Shown here in pieces: positions 8,340-15,661 of a stretch of 64,000 nt of DNA. The first letter of the stretch is position 1; each line of letters opens with the position of its first letter. This stretch comes from Hanstruepera ponticola (GTDB lineage: Bacteria > Bacteroidota > Bacteroidia > Flavobacteriales > Flavobacteriaceae): NCBI RefSeq assembly GCF_012931685.1, contig NZ_JABANC010000001.1, forward strand, positions 868,001 through 932,000, given 5' to 3'. The notes beneath the pieces were generated by a model. That model was given only the letters and a program-made list of their open reading frames with translations. It ran no database searches and was not told the origin of the DNA. The position numbers were made by a program, and so were the translations under genes.

Positions 8340-9479
8340 TTATTTTGAAAGTAAAATGCTTACTGCATTGCCTCCAAATCCAACAGCATTGACTAGTATT
8401 TTGTTAATGGATTGTGGTATAGTACTTTCAATAAAAGGAACAGAAAGGAATTGCTGTTTATTTAACATGTGAATTGCCATTTCTATGCTCAACATACCTG
8501 AAGCGCCTAGTGTATGTCCAACCTTCCACTTATTAGTAGTCAATGAAGGAATTTTGTTACAAAATATTTTTTGTATAGCATTAACTTCTGCTTTGTCGCC
8601 TTTAATTGTTCCTGGTGTATGAGTAATTATAATATCAATATCATTTGGATAAAAATCACCAATTGCCATTGACATAGAACGTTGAAAACAAAGAGCATCT
8701 GCAGATAATGAAGCGTTATGTTCTAAAACTTCGGTAGCATAACCTATACCAATTATTTTAGCTAAAGCATGCAGCGAGTTTCCTGATTCTAAACAAGCCA
8801 TGGATGCGCCTTCACCTAGAATCATGGTATTTCTTTTTTTGTGAGGATCTAATGCTAGACAGGGAAAGTCGGTAGATTTTTTTGCATAAATTTTCAGGGC
8901 TTGCATTTGTGCTATTGTAAAAGGCGTTATTGGAGCTTCACTTCCACCTACTAAAAATTTTTCACACATACCAGCGTTTATCCAAGCAACACCATTAAGC
9001 ATGGCGTGCAAGGCTGTTGAGCAGGTAATAGAATGACTAATTTCAGGACCTTGTGTTTGCAAATCGTGGGCAACCCACGATGAAATATTTCCCAATGTAG
9101 TTGTTGGCGAACTTAATGGTTGTGTTTTCTCTTTATCTAGAAACTCTTTATAATAATTTTCGAATAGTGTGGTAGCTCCACGTGAAGAACCTATATTAAT
9201 CCCGAAATTATCTGAAGCTTTCCAATGCGCTTGTTCAACAGCTTTTCGAGAACAATAAATGGCAAAAAGAACACTGTCATCCAATGATTTATATTTACTA
9301 TCAGATAATCGTAACTTATTAATTTCTTCTTGAGATTCCTTTGCCAAGCGCGCAACTAAATTCCCTTTTTCTTCAGAAAAATAATGTTGATTATTTTGAT
9401 AGGATTGCCAACTTTCCTCTGGTGATTTTCCTAGTGGAGAAATGGACTGAAGCGCAATAATGGATATGGGTTTTTGCAA
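8340..9479 (-). CDS. Stand-alone beta-ketoacyl synthase (FabB/FabF class) in the biotin region
   Basis: A 379-residue condensing enzyme that would join an acyl chain to malonyl-ACP. The Cys-His-His triad of FabB/FabF-type synthases is intact: Cys153 (SITCSTALHAM), His287 (ITHTPGTIKGDKAE) and His322 (WKVGHTLGASGML); the C-terminal VNAVGFGGNAVSILL is also typical. It is more divergent than housekeeping FabF. The longest frame begins at a TTG at 9524, but that TTG is the -33 element of a promoter (-7 box 9496-9503). The TTG at 9479 (QKPISIIALQSISPLG) is therefore the likelier start. Placed between bioA and bioB, it may make the pimeloyl precursor; this is inference. Confidence 0.85.
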   Translation of the reverse strand: MQKPISIIALQSISPLGKSPEESWQSYQNNQHYFSEEKGNLVARLAKESQEEINKLRLSDSKYKSLDDSVLFAIYCSRKAVEQAHWKASDNFGINIGSSRGATTLFENYYKEFLDKEKTQPLSSPTTTLGNISSWVAHDLQTQGPEISHSITCSTALHAMLNGVAWINAGMCEKFLVGGSEAPITPFTIAQMQALKIYAKKSTDFPCLALDPHKKRNTMILGEGASMACLESGNSLHALAKIIGIGYATEVLEHNASLSADALCFQRSMSMAIGDFYPNDIDIIITHTPGTIKGDKAEVNAIQKIFCNKIPSLTTNKWKVGHTLGASGMLSIEMAIHMLNKQQFLSVPFIESTIPQSINKILVNAVGFGGNAVSILLSK

Positions 9480-9495
9480 GAAAAAAAGCTTTTGA

Positions 9496-9524
9496 CAAAA
9501 GTAAGTTTTATTGAAATGTAACAA
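9496..9524 (-). promoter_or_regulatory. Promoter of the beta-ketoacyl synthase gene
   Basis: On the minus strand, TTG (9524-9522), 18 bases, then TACTTTTG (9503-9496), an exact match to TAnnTTTG. Transcription would start near 9492, inside the longest reading frame, which supports the internal TTG start at 9479 with a very short leader. Confidence 0.65.
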
Positions 9525-9566
9525 AAGCTAATTTCTAAATACTTATATTTAATAAAGCCAAGAAAT

Positions 9567-9998
9567 ATGGAAACAGTAAAACAAAAGAGTTGGTTCGCAA
9601 GAAATTGGCCATGGGTCATTCCAGTAGGAGGCTGTTTAACTGTAATTTTACTATTTGTGTTTGGAGTTGGTGCAGCTATTTTTGGAGTTAGTAAAGCTTT
9701 AAAAAACAGCACACCATATACATATGCTATTGAATTGGCAAATAATAACACAGAAGTGGTTGCTTTGCTTGGTGAAGATATTCAGTCAGACGGAATGTTT
9801 AAAGGCGATATTTCCTTAAAGAATAATACAGGACATGCGGATTTAAAGATTCCAATTAAAGGTGAGAAAGGAAAAGGCATTATTGTATTAAAAGGCGATA
9901 AATATGATGGCGACTGGAGTTATGATGAACTTTATGTCATTATAAAAGAGACACAAGAAGAAATCAATTTATTAGATAAATCTTTAGAGGGAATCTAA
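9567..9998 (+). CDS. Coa1-like single-pass membrane protein
   Basis: A 143-residue protein with a cytoplasmic N-terminus (METVKQKSWFARNWPW), one membrane helix (about residues 16-40, VIPVGGCLTVILLFVFGVGAAIF) and a small soluble domain ending 'GDWSYDELYVIIKETQEEINLL'. The layout and the 'GDISLKNNTGHADLKIPIKGEKGKGIIVLKGDKYDGDWSYDEL' type domain resemble the cytochrome oxidase assembly factor Coa1 family found in many Flavobacteriia. It is the only plus-strand gene in the biotin region, and its end overlaps the end of bioA by 15 bases (convergent). Function in this lineage is unproven. Confidence 0.75.
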   Translation: METVKQKSWFARNWPWVIPVGGCLTVILLFVFGVGAAIFGVSKALKNSTPYTYAIELANNNTEVVALLGEDIQSDGMFKGDISLKNNTGHADLKIPIKGEKGKGIIVLKGDKYDGDWSYDELYVIIKETQEEINLLDKSLEGI

Positions 9999-11249
9999 AG
10001 CTTCTATAATTACAGAATAAACTTTTTCCAATTCAGTCTTTGAAATTACATAAGGCACTTGAATGTATATAGTATTTCCTAAAGGTCTTAAAAAGACACC
10101 ACGTTCCATAAAAAACTTTAATAGTTTATCGCGTAAACTACCATATCGCTCCATTTTAGTGTCAAGGTCTAGCGCATAAACAACACCTAGTTGTCTTGTA
10201 GATTTTACTTTTGGATGCGACTTGATTGTGTTATTAAAAGCACGATGTGACTTAATTATTTCCTTAATATTATTTTGAATAGCTTCAGATTGTAACAGTT
10301 CTATTCCTGCAAGTGCAGTGGCACAGGCTATAGGATTTCCCGAATAGGTATGGCAATGAAAAAAACCTTTAGCCATGTTATCACTTAAAAAGGCATCGTA
10401 AATATCTTGCGTACATGATGTTATAGCCATTGGAATTAATCCAGCAGTCAAGGCTTTACTTAAACACATAATATCCGGTTTGGTCTCAATATAATCTGAA
10501 GCAAAATTCTTTCCAGTTTTACCAAATCCAGTCATGACTTCGTCGGCAATAGTCAGAATGTTTTGCTCTTTAAAGAATTTTAAAATGTCGTTTAAACCAT
10601 TGGTATCATGAATGGTCATACCTGCCGCACCTTGTAGTAAGGGTTCGTAAATAAATGCAGCTACTTGATGATTAGTAGTTATCTCTTTAAGTTTGTTTAA
10701 AATTATCTCGTGATTTTCTCCATTGGGTGTAGGAATACGTATGACATCAATTAAGAAATCTTCAAAAGGACCATTGTAAACCGATAAGCCAGACACACTC
10801 ATGGCTCCAAAGGTATCGCCATGAAAACCGTTTTCAAAAGCAATAAAAGTTGACCGTTTTTCGCCCTTATTAAAGTAATACTGTAAAGCCATTTTTATAC
10901 CAGCTTCAACTGCTGTAGAACCATTGTCGTTAAAGAAAATTTTATTTTGACCCTTTGGAAGAATTTTAATGAGTTCTTCCGATAATTTAACAGCTGACTC
11001 ATGTGTAAAATCGCTAAACATAATTTGGTCTAGCTGTTGCATTTGAGCATAAGTTTTTTCAATAATATAATCGTTGCAATGCCCATACATACAGGTGTAC
11101 CAAGATGAAATGGCATCAATGTATTCATTACCATTTTCATCTGTTAATATGCAGCCTTTGGCTTTTACAATGGCAATGCTTTCAGGCTGTAACTGATGCT
11201 GCTTTAAAGGGTGCCAAAGGTGTTTTTTATCGCGTTCTTGTAAGCTCAT
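9984..11249 (-). CDS. bioA: Adenosylmethionine-8-amino-7-oxononanoate aminotransferase
   Basis: A PLP-dependent class III aminotransferase that turns KAPA into DAPA using S-adenosylmethionine. Landmarks: N-terminal HLWHPLKQ, substrate-site Trp50-Tyr51 (SSWYTC, as in BioA rather than other class III enzymes), 'NDNGSTAVEAGIKMALQYY', 'IADEVMTGFGKTG' with the PLP aspartate, and the Schiff-base Lys265 in CLSKALTAG. Its 421 residues are the usual length. The start at 11249 gives the conserved N-terminus. A GIY-YIG cassette lies between it and bioD, and the hairpin at 11261-11291 falls directly upstream of its start. Confidence 0.96.
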   Translation of the reverse strand: MSLQERDKKHLWHPLKQHQLQPESIAIVKAKGCILTDENGNEYIDAISSWYTCMYGHCNDYIIEKTYAQMQQLDQIMFSDFTHESAVKLSEELIKILPKGQNKIFFNDNGSTAVEAGIKMALQYYFNKGEKRSTFIAFENGFHGDTFGAMSVSGLSVYNGPFEDFLIDVIRIPTPNGENHEIILNKLKEITTNHQVAAFIYEPLLQGAAGMTIHDTNGLNDILKFFKEQNILTIADEVMTGFGKTGKNFASDYIETKPDIMCLSKALTAGLIPMAITSCTQDIYDAFLSDNMAKGFFHCHTYSGNPIACATALAGIELLQSEAIQNNIKEIIKSHRAFNNTIKSHPKVKSTRQLGVVYALDLDTKMERYGSLRDKLLKFFMERGVFLRPLGNTIYIQVPYVISKTELEKVYSVIIEALDSL

Positions 11250-11260
11250 AGTTATACTGT

Positions 11261-11291
11261 CGTCATTCCGAACTTGTTTCGGAATCTCATC
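11261..11291 (+). repeat. REP-like hairpin, left flank of the GIY-YIG cassette
   Basis: An 8-bp inverted repeat ATTCCGAA/TTCGGAAT (11265-11272 and 11278-11285) around the loop CTTGT, within a unit that begins CGTCA and ends TCTCATC. A related unit in opposite orientation lies at 11618-11647. A second, weaker inverted repeat ATCTCA/TGAGAT overlaps its right side (11284-11303). It sits between bioA and the GIY-YIG gene. Confidence 0.7.
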
Positions 11292-11332
11292 TGTTTGTGA
11301 GATACAGGAATAAATTCATCATCTCATTTATG

Positions 11333-11611
11333 TTAGTAATCTAATGTTTTTAAAGTAGGATTAATTGTTTTTACTAAATTCAACTTCCATTCTTTATGCC
11401 AGTTCTTAAGTTGTTTTTCTCTAGCTATAGCTTGTTCAATATCAGAAAATGTTTCAAAATAAATAAGGTCTTTAGTTTTATATTTTTTGGTGAATTTTGA
11501 AGCAGTATCATCATAATGTTCTTCTAGTCTTTTATGTAAATTAGCCGTTACACCAATATAGAAAGTTGTTCTATATTTATTAGTTAATATGTAAACATAA
11601 CTTGTTTTCAT
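11333..11611 (-). CDS. Small GIY-YIG nuclease-domain protein
   Basis: A 92-residue protein consisting of little more than a GIY-YIG domain: YVYILTN (GIY equivalent), FYIGVTANLHKRLEEH (YIG plus the catalytic Arg), 'YFETFSDIEQAIAREKQLKNW' with the conserved Glu of the active site, and NPTLKTLDY. This is the UPF0213/YhbQ-like class of single-domain GIY-YIG proteins, whose in vivo target is unknown. It interrupts the biotin operon between bioD and bioA and is flanked by two related hairpins in inverted orientation, which suggests a mobile cassette rather than a biotin gene. Start: ATG at 11611. Confidence 0.88.
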   Translation of the reverse strand: MKTSYVYILTNKYRTTFYIGVTANLHKRLEEHYDDTASKFTKKYKTKDLIYFETFSDIEQAIAREKQLKNWHKEWKLNLVKTINPTLKTLDY

Positions 11612-11617
11612 TATTTT

Positions 11618-11647
11618 GTGTGACCCTGAAACTAGTTCAGGGTGACG
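11618..11647 (-). repeat. REP-like hairpin, right flank of the GIY-YIG cassette
   Basis: An 8-bp inverted repeat ACCCTGAA/TTCAGGGT (11623-11630 and 11636-11643). Read on the minus strand the unit begins CGTCACCCTGAACTAG, which parallels the CGTCATTCCGAACTTG of the left unit; stem bases differ but are compensated on both arms. It lies directly upstream of the GIY-YIG start and 7 bases before the bioD stop. Confidence 0.7.
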
Positions 11648-11654
11648 ATGACAA

Positions 11655-12272
11655 CTATAATTTTTCTAATTCAACTTTAAATTGATTGGCATATTCCTTA
11701 ACCACATTTTTATCAAAATAAGGTTCTTCAGCTATACGTCCTATGACTTTTACTCCAGTCATTTTTTGAATGATATCTTCGGTTGTTTCATGTTTATTAC
11801 CACTGTAGATTATTGAAACATCAAACCCTTTCTCTTTTAACAGATTAACCGTTAACAACGTATGATTAATACTACCTAAATAGTGTCTAGAAACCACAAT
11901 CACTTTATAATCAAGCTGTATTAAATCAAAAATGGTTTGTTTCTTATTAAAAGGAACTAATAAACCGCCAGCACCTTCAATAACTAAATGGTTTTTTGTT
12001 TTTGGTTCACTTATATCTGATAAATTTATTTTCAATCCATCAATTTCAGCCGCAGCATGCGGACTCATAGGTGTGTTTAAAGCAAAGCTATTATCAAAGA
12101 ACTTTGATTTTGAATTAGAAACTAGCCTTTGTACTTTTTTAGTATCGCAGTTATTTAAATCGCCAGCTTGAATGGGCTTCCAATAGTCGGCTTCTAAAGC
12201 TTCAGTAATTATTGCAGAAGCAATGGTTTTGCCAACATCAGTTGATATACCAGTTATAAATAGTTTTTTCAT
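11655..12272 (-). CDS. bioD: Dethiobiotin synthetase
   Basis: An ATP-dependent carboxylase that closes the ureido ring of DAPA to give dethiobiotin. It shows the P-loop 'FITGISTDVGKTIASA' near residue 5, 'YWKPIQAGD' for substrate binding, 'MSPHAAAE' and 'VIEGAGGLLVPF'. At 205 residues it is of usual or slightly short length. Its ATG overlaps the stop codon of the DUF2007 gene by four bases (ATGA), implying translational coupling in the order bioF, DUF2007 gene, bioD. Confidence 0.95.
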   Translation of the reverse strand: MKKLFITGISTDVGKTIASAIITEALEADYWKPIQAGDLNNCDTKKVQRLVSNSKSKFFDNSFALNTPMSPHAAAEIDGLKINLSDISEPKTKNHLVIEGAGGLLVPFNKKQTIFDLIQLDYKVIVVSRHYLGSINHTLLTVNLLKEKGFDVSIIYSGNKHETTEDIIQKMTGVKVIGRIAEEPYFDKNVVKEYANQFKVELEKL

Positions 12273-12682
12273 TTAATAGGAAACTCGGTCTTACAATTTT
12301 CACATTTATAATTATGTCGTGTATGAAATGGTAATGTTCCAAATACAAATCCGAAAATAAAGGCGAAAAAAGCCTTTGCATCTTTAATGGTTGAAAATAG
12401 TTCGATTTTATCACTTTTACATTCTGGACAAACAATCGGATTGCCATCATCATCCAATGAATATTGGTTAATGGAATTTAAAATGTGTTTAGCTTTCAAT
12501 ACATCTTGAGTTAAAACTTTTAGTTTCACACCTCCAATAGCATTACTAACCAACGGATCAGTATCGATTGTTAAATGATCTTGTAGAAACACCTCAATAC
12601 CTTCGGCTTCTAAACGACCTTTTATAATTTGCGCTTCTGAAGAATATTGAAATCTTGCTATGGTTTTAAACATGTCACTCAT
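12269..12682 (-). CDS. DUF2007-type protein with a zinc-ribbon-like tail, embedded in the biotin operon
   Basis: A 137-residue protein. The N-terminal part (about residues 1-70, FKTIARFQYSSEAQIIKGRLEAEGIEVFLQD...GGVKLKVLTQDVLKAKHIL) matches the DUF2007 putative signal-transducing fold. A CPEC pair (about residue 84) and a CENC pair (about residue 128) form a likely zinc ribbon, separated by a hydrophobic stretch AFFAFIFGFVFGTLPF. It overlaps bioF and bioD by four bases each (ATGA junctions), so its level is tied to biotin enzymes. No role in biotin synthesis is established; it may be a passenger or a regulatory factor. Confidence 0.85.
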   Translation of the reverse strand: MSDMFKTIARFQYSSEAQIIKGRLEAEGIEVFLQDHLTIDTDPLVSNAIGGVKLKVLTQDVLKAKHILNSINQYSLDDDGNPIVCPECKSDKIELFSTIKDAKAFFAFIFGFVFGTLPFHTRHNYKCENCKTEFPIK

Positions 12683-13836
12683 ACACGTGCAAAAGTAGCG
12701 AACACCTTTAAGACTTCCGAGATTTCTTGTTTAGAATTATAACTATGAATGCAGAATCGTAAGCGCTCTTGGCCATTAGGAACCGTAGGCGATAGTATGG
12801 GTTTTATGTTAAATCCTTTTTCACGAATTTCATGAGCGATTTGTTTAATTGTTTCGTTACCAGGAATTATAGCGCAATGAATAGCAGAATTACTAGGAAT
12901 AAAATAAGTCTCTAAATCGTGATTTTTGACTTCAGTTATAAAATGATTAATATTTTCATGTAGTTTTTTTGTTGCATCTGTTTTAATTAATTCAAGGTAT
13001 GACGCATTAATAGTTGCTAAAGCATGCGGAGGCAGAGCGGTTGTGTAAATAAGACTACGTGAAAAGTTTATTAAATAAGATTTTAATTGACTGCTACCTA
13101 AAATAGCTGCGCCATGAGCACCTAAAGCTTTACCAAAGGTTATAATCCTAGCAAATACTTGGCGTTCAAGCTCGAGTTTTTGAACAATCCCTTTCCCTTG
13201 ATCACCAAATACACCTACTGCATGAGCTTCATCAATAATTAAGTGGGCATGATAATTTGTACAAAGTTGTGCGAGAGTCTCCAAATGAGGCGAGTCGCCA
13301 TCCATTGAAAACACAGATTCTGTAACTACATAGATAGATATACTGGAATCGATTACGGAATCTGAATACTTTTTTAATAATGTATCCAATTCACTTAAAT
13401 CGTTATGTCCAAATTTGAAAGCATTGGCATGGCTCATACTTATACCATCTCTAATAGAGGCATGAACATATTCGTCGTAAAGTATGATATCGTGTCGCTG
13501 TGGAACACAAGAAAAGAATCCAATATTTGCATCGTAACCAGAATTAAATACTAATGCGGCTTCTGATTGATGAAATTCACATAAAACCGTTTCTACAAGA
13601 TGGTATAAATTGTGATTACCAGATAATAATCGCGAACCAGTTGCACCATTATGTTTGATATTATGGCCAACTAAATAGTCATGTGTTTCGTTAAAAATGT
13701 TTTCGTTTTTTGAAAACCCTAGGTAGTCATTTGATGAAAAATCTACTAATTGATCTTGATTATTAAGTTGTCGCAAAGCATGTTCTTCTTCACGTTTTTT
13801 AAGTTTTTCGGTAAGTCGTTTTGGGAAGGTTTTCAT
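12679..13836 (-). CDS. bioF: 8-amino-7-oxononanoate synthase (KAPA synthase)
   Basis: A PLP-dependent alpha-oxoamine synthase that condenses pimeloyl-ACP or -CoA with L-alanine, the first step of ring assembly. Visible motifs: 'DFSSNDYLGF', 'GATGSRLLSGN', 'FNSGYDANIGF', 'IIDEAHAVGVFG' with the PLP aspartate, and the Schiff-base Lys236 in 'ITFGKALGAHGAA'. Its 385 residues are normal for BioF. It is the first gene of the biotin operon, and a -7 box and a palindrome lie in the short region shared with umuC. BioC and BioH, the usual suppliers of its pimeloyl substrate, are not found in the window. Confidence 0.96.
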   Translation of the reverse strand: MKTFPKRLTEKLKKREEEHALRQLNNQDQLVDFSSNDYLGFSKNENIFNETHDYLVGHNIKHNGATGSRLLSGNHNLYHLVETVLCEFHQSEAALVFNSGYDANIGFFSCVPQRHDIILYDEYVHASIRDGISMSHANAFKFGHNDLSELDTLLKKYSDSVIDSSISIYVVTESVFSMDGDSPHLETLAQLCTNYHAHLIIDEAHAVGVFGDQGKGIVQKLELERQVFARIITFGKALGAHGAAILGSSQLKSYLINFSRSLIYTTALPPHALATINASYLELIKTDATKKLHENINHFITEVKNHDLETYFIPSNSAIHCAIIPGNETIKQIAHEIREKGFNIKPILSPTVPNGQERLRFCIHSYNSKQEISEVLKVFATFARV

Positions 13837-13851
13837 TTCTTAAAGAAAAAG

Positions 13852-13865
13852 TTTGTTCAAACAAA
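13852..13865. promoter_or_regulatory. Palindrome between bioF and umuC (candidate operator)
   Basis: TTTGTT-CA-AACAAA, perfect 6-bp arms with a 2-base centre. It overlaps the 3' end of the bioF -7 element, the right place for a repressor of the biotin operon. It does not match the wide-spaced BirA operator known from other phyla. Confidence 0.4.
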
Positions 13866-13869
13866 TATA
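13862..13869 (-). promoter_or_regulatory. -7 element of the bioF operon
   Basis: TATATTTG on the minus strand, an exact TAnnTTTG match 26 bases before the bioF ATG. No TTG lies at a usual distance upstream. Confidence 0.5.
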
Positions 13870-13902
13870 AATAATCACACAACATTTAAAACCGTTTTGT
13901 TT

Positions 13903-13910
13903 TATCTTTA
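13903..13910 (+). promoter_or_regulatory. Probable -7 element of umuC
   Basis: TATCTTTA matches seven of eight consensus positions and ends five bases before the ATG at 13916. A transcript from here would have almost no leader and would exclude the ATG at 13910. Confidence 0.4.
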
Positions 13911-13915
13911 TGCAC

Positions 13916-15175
13916 ATGTATGCGTTAGTCGATTGTAATAATTTTTATGCCTCTTGTGAACGGGTTTTTAATCCTAATTTGCAAGGCAAACCTGTGGCTA
14001 TTTTGAGCAATAATGATGGCTGTGTGATTTCAATGAGTGATGAAGCCAAAGCTATTGAATTACCTTTTGGCGCACCTATTTTTAAGTGGGATGGTTTTTG
14101 TAAAGCTAATAATATTCAGGTTCTATCTTCTAATTATCCGCTGTATGGCGATATGAGTTCTCGTGTTATGGAAATACTTAAACAATACACGCCAGATGTT
14201 GAGGTATATAGTATAGACGAAGCGTTTTTACAGTTTAAAGGTTTTGAAAATTATGATTTTAATGACTACGGAATTCAAATTCGAAAGCGCATTCTAAAAT
14301 GGACAGGTGTTCCCGTTTGTGTTGGTATAGCACCAACTAAAGCCTTGAGTAAAGTAGCTAATAAAATTGCACGAAAATTTCCTAATGAAACCAAAGGGGT
14401 ATATGTTATTGATTCTGAAGAAAGTCGTATAAAAGCCTTAAAATGGATAAAGATTGATGCTGTTTGGGGAATAGGCTACCGTTTAGGCAAGCGACTAAAA
14501 GCTAAAGGTTGTAAAACAGCCTATGATTTCACACAATTGTCAGATGATTGGGTTCGCAAGACATTTTCAATTACTGAATGGAAATTGAAAAAAGATTTAG
14601 AAGGCAATGCTAAAATATTGTTAGACGAGCCTAAAAATAAACGCGCCATTGCAACTACAAGAAGTTTTGATTACACGTATGATGATGTAAATTATATAAA
14701 AGAACGTGTGTCAACCTTTGCAACAAGTTGTGCTGAAAAATTACGCAAACAAAAATCCAGTTGCCACGTAATTATTGTAAGTTTGAGTAGCGATAGACAT
14801 AAAAAAGACTTACAACAACATAGAGCAAGTAGATATATAAGTTTACCATATCCTACAGATTCATCATTAATAATAAGCAGTGAAGCTGTAAAGGCAGTGA
14901 CAACTATTTTTAAACCAGGCATTAAGTATAAGCGGGCAGGAGTTATTGTAGCAGGAATAGTGCCTAAAGATAATTATCAGTTAGACATGTTTGCATATGA
15001 AAACCCTAAACATAAACCACTCATGTCTGCTATAGATCATATTAATAAAAAGTATCGAGCCGATAAAATTAAATTAGGCAGTCAAGATTTAGAACGCACA
15101 TGGAAAATGCGCCAAGAGCGTTTGTCTCCAAGATACACAACAAATATTAACGATATAATTAAAGTAAAATGCTAG
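13916..15175 (+). CDS. umuC: Y-family DNA polymerase UmuC (Pol V catalytic subunit)
   Basis: A translesion DNA polymerase acting on damaged template. The Y-family signature starts at once: MYALVDCNNFYASCERVF with the metal-binding Asp6; the second catalytic pair is in 'VYSIDEAFL'. 'GVPVCVGIAPTKALSKVANKIARKF' (palm and fingers), a helix-hairpin-helix 'AVWGIGYRLGKRLKAKG', the little-finger domain and a DUF4113-like C-terminal 'YRADKIKLGSQDLERTWKMRQERLSPRYTT' follow. The 419 residues match full-length UmuC. The second ATG (13916) is chosen because the family begins with MYALVDCN and the -7 element overlaps the first. It overlaps umuD by 7 bases, with the catalytic gene first. Confidence 0.95.
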   Translation: MYALVDCNNFYASCERVFNPNLQGKPVAILSNNDGCVISMSDEAKAIELPFGAPIFKWDGFCKANNIQVLSSNYPLYGDMSSRVMEILKQYTPDVEVYSIDEAFLQFKGFENYDFNDYGIQIRKRILKWTGVPVCVGIAPTKALSKVANKIARKFPNETKGVYVIDSEESRIKALKWIKIDAVWGIGYRLGKRLKAKGCKTAYDFTQLSDDWVRKTFSITEWKLKKDLEGNAKILLDEPKNKRAIATTRSFDYTYDDVNYIKERVSTFATSCAEKLRKQKSSCHVIIVSLSSDRHKKDLQQHRASRYISLPYPTDSSLIISSEAVKAVTTIFKPGIKYKRAGVIVAGIVPKDNYQLDMFAYENPKHKPLMSAIDHINKKYRADKIKLGSQDLERTWKMRQERLSPRYTTNINDIIKVKC

Positions 15176-15612
15176 TAAAAGAATCCAAAAAATTAACCTT
15201 TTTTATTCCAGAATTTTTAGATGATTCTGGAGCGCTTTTTGTCGATACAGGAATATCGGCAGGATTTCCGTCGCCAGCTGAAGATTTTAAAGAAGAACGC
15301 CTGTCATTAGACGATATGCTAGTAAAGAATAGGTTAGCTACATTTTATGCGCGCGTAAGTGGACAAAGTATGATAGATGCAGGCCTGGATGACAACGACT
15401 TATTGGTCATAGATAGAAGTTTACAACCTGAACACAATAAAATAGCTGTTTGCTTTCTTGATGGCGAGTTTACCGTAAAACGCTTACGTGTAGAAAAAGA
15501 TGGTGTCTGGTTACAACCTGAAAATGCCAATTATAATCCTATTAAAATAACAGAAGAAAACGAATTTGTGATTTGGGGTATTGTAACCAATGTGATTAAA
15601 AAAGTATATTAG
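15169..15612 (+). CDS. umuD: UmuD, self-cleaving subunit of DNA polymerase V
   Basis: A LexA/UmuD-type serine-lysine autoprotease of 147 residues. The cleavage site is Ala31-Gly32 in 'SAGFPSPAEDF' (E. coli UmuD has Cys-Gly here; LexA has Ala-Gly). The catalytic Ser67 lies in 'RVSGQSMIDAGL' and Lys104 in 'DGEFTVKRL'. RecA-stimulated cleavage would give UmuD', which joins UmuC. Unlike E. coli, umuD follows umuC and its start overlaps the umuC stop by 7 bases. No LexA gene or recognisable SOS box was seen. Confidence 0.93.
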   Translation: MLVKESKKLTFFIPEFLDDSGALFVDTGISAGFPSPAEDFKEERLSLDDMLVKNRLATFYARVSGQSMIDAGLDDNDLLVIDRSLQPEHNKIAVCFLDGEFTVKRLRVEKDGVWLQPENANYNPIKITEENEFVIWGIVTNVIKKVY

Positions 15613-15661
15613 AGAGTAATCAAAAAATACTATCTTACAGTCAAAATTAACTAACTAAAAA

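Noticed and set aside
9431-9751. 106-codon minus-strand frame across the synthase promoter and the Coa1-like gene
   Set aside because: Overlaps two supported genes and the promoter between them; low complexity.
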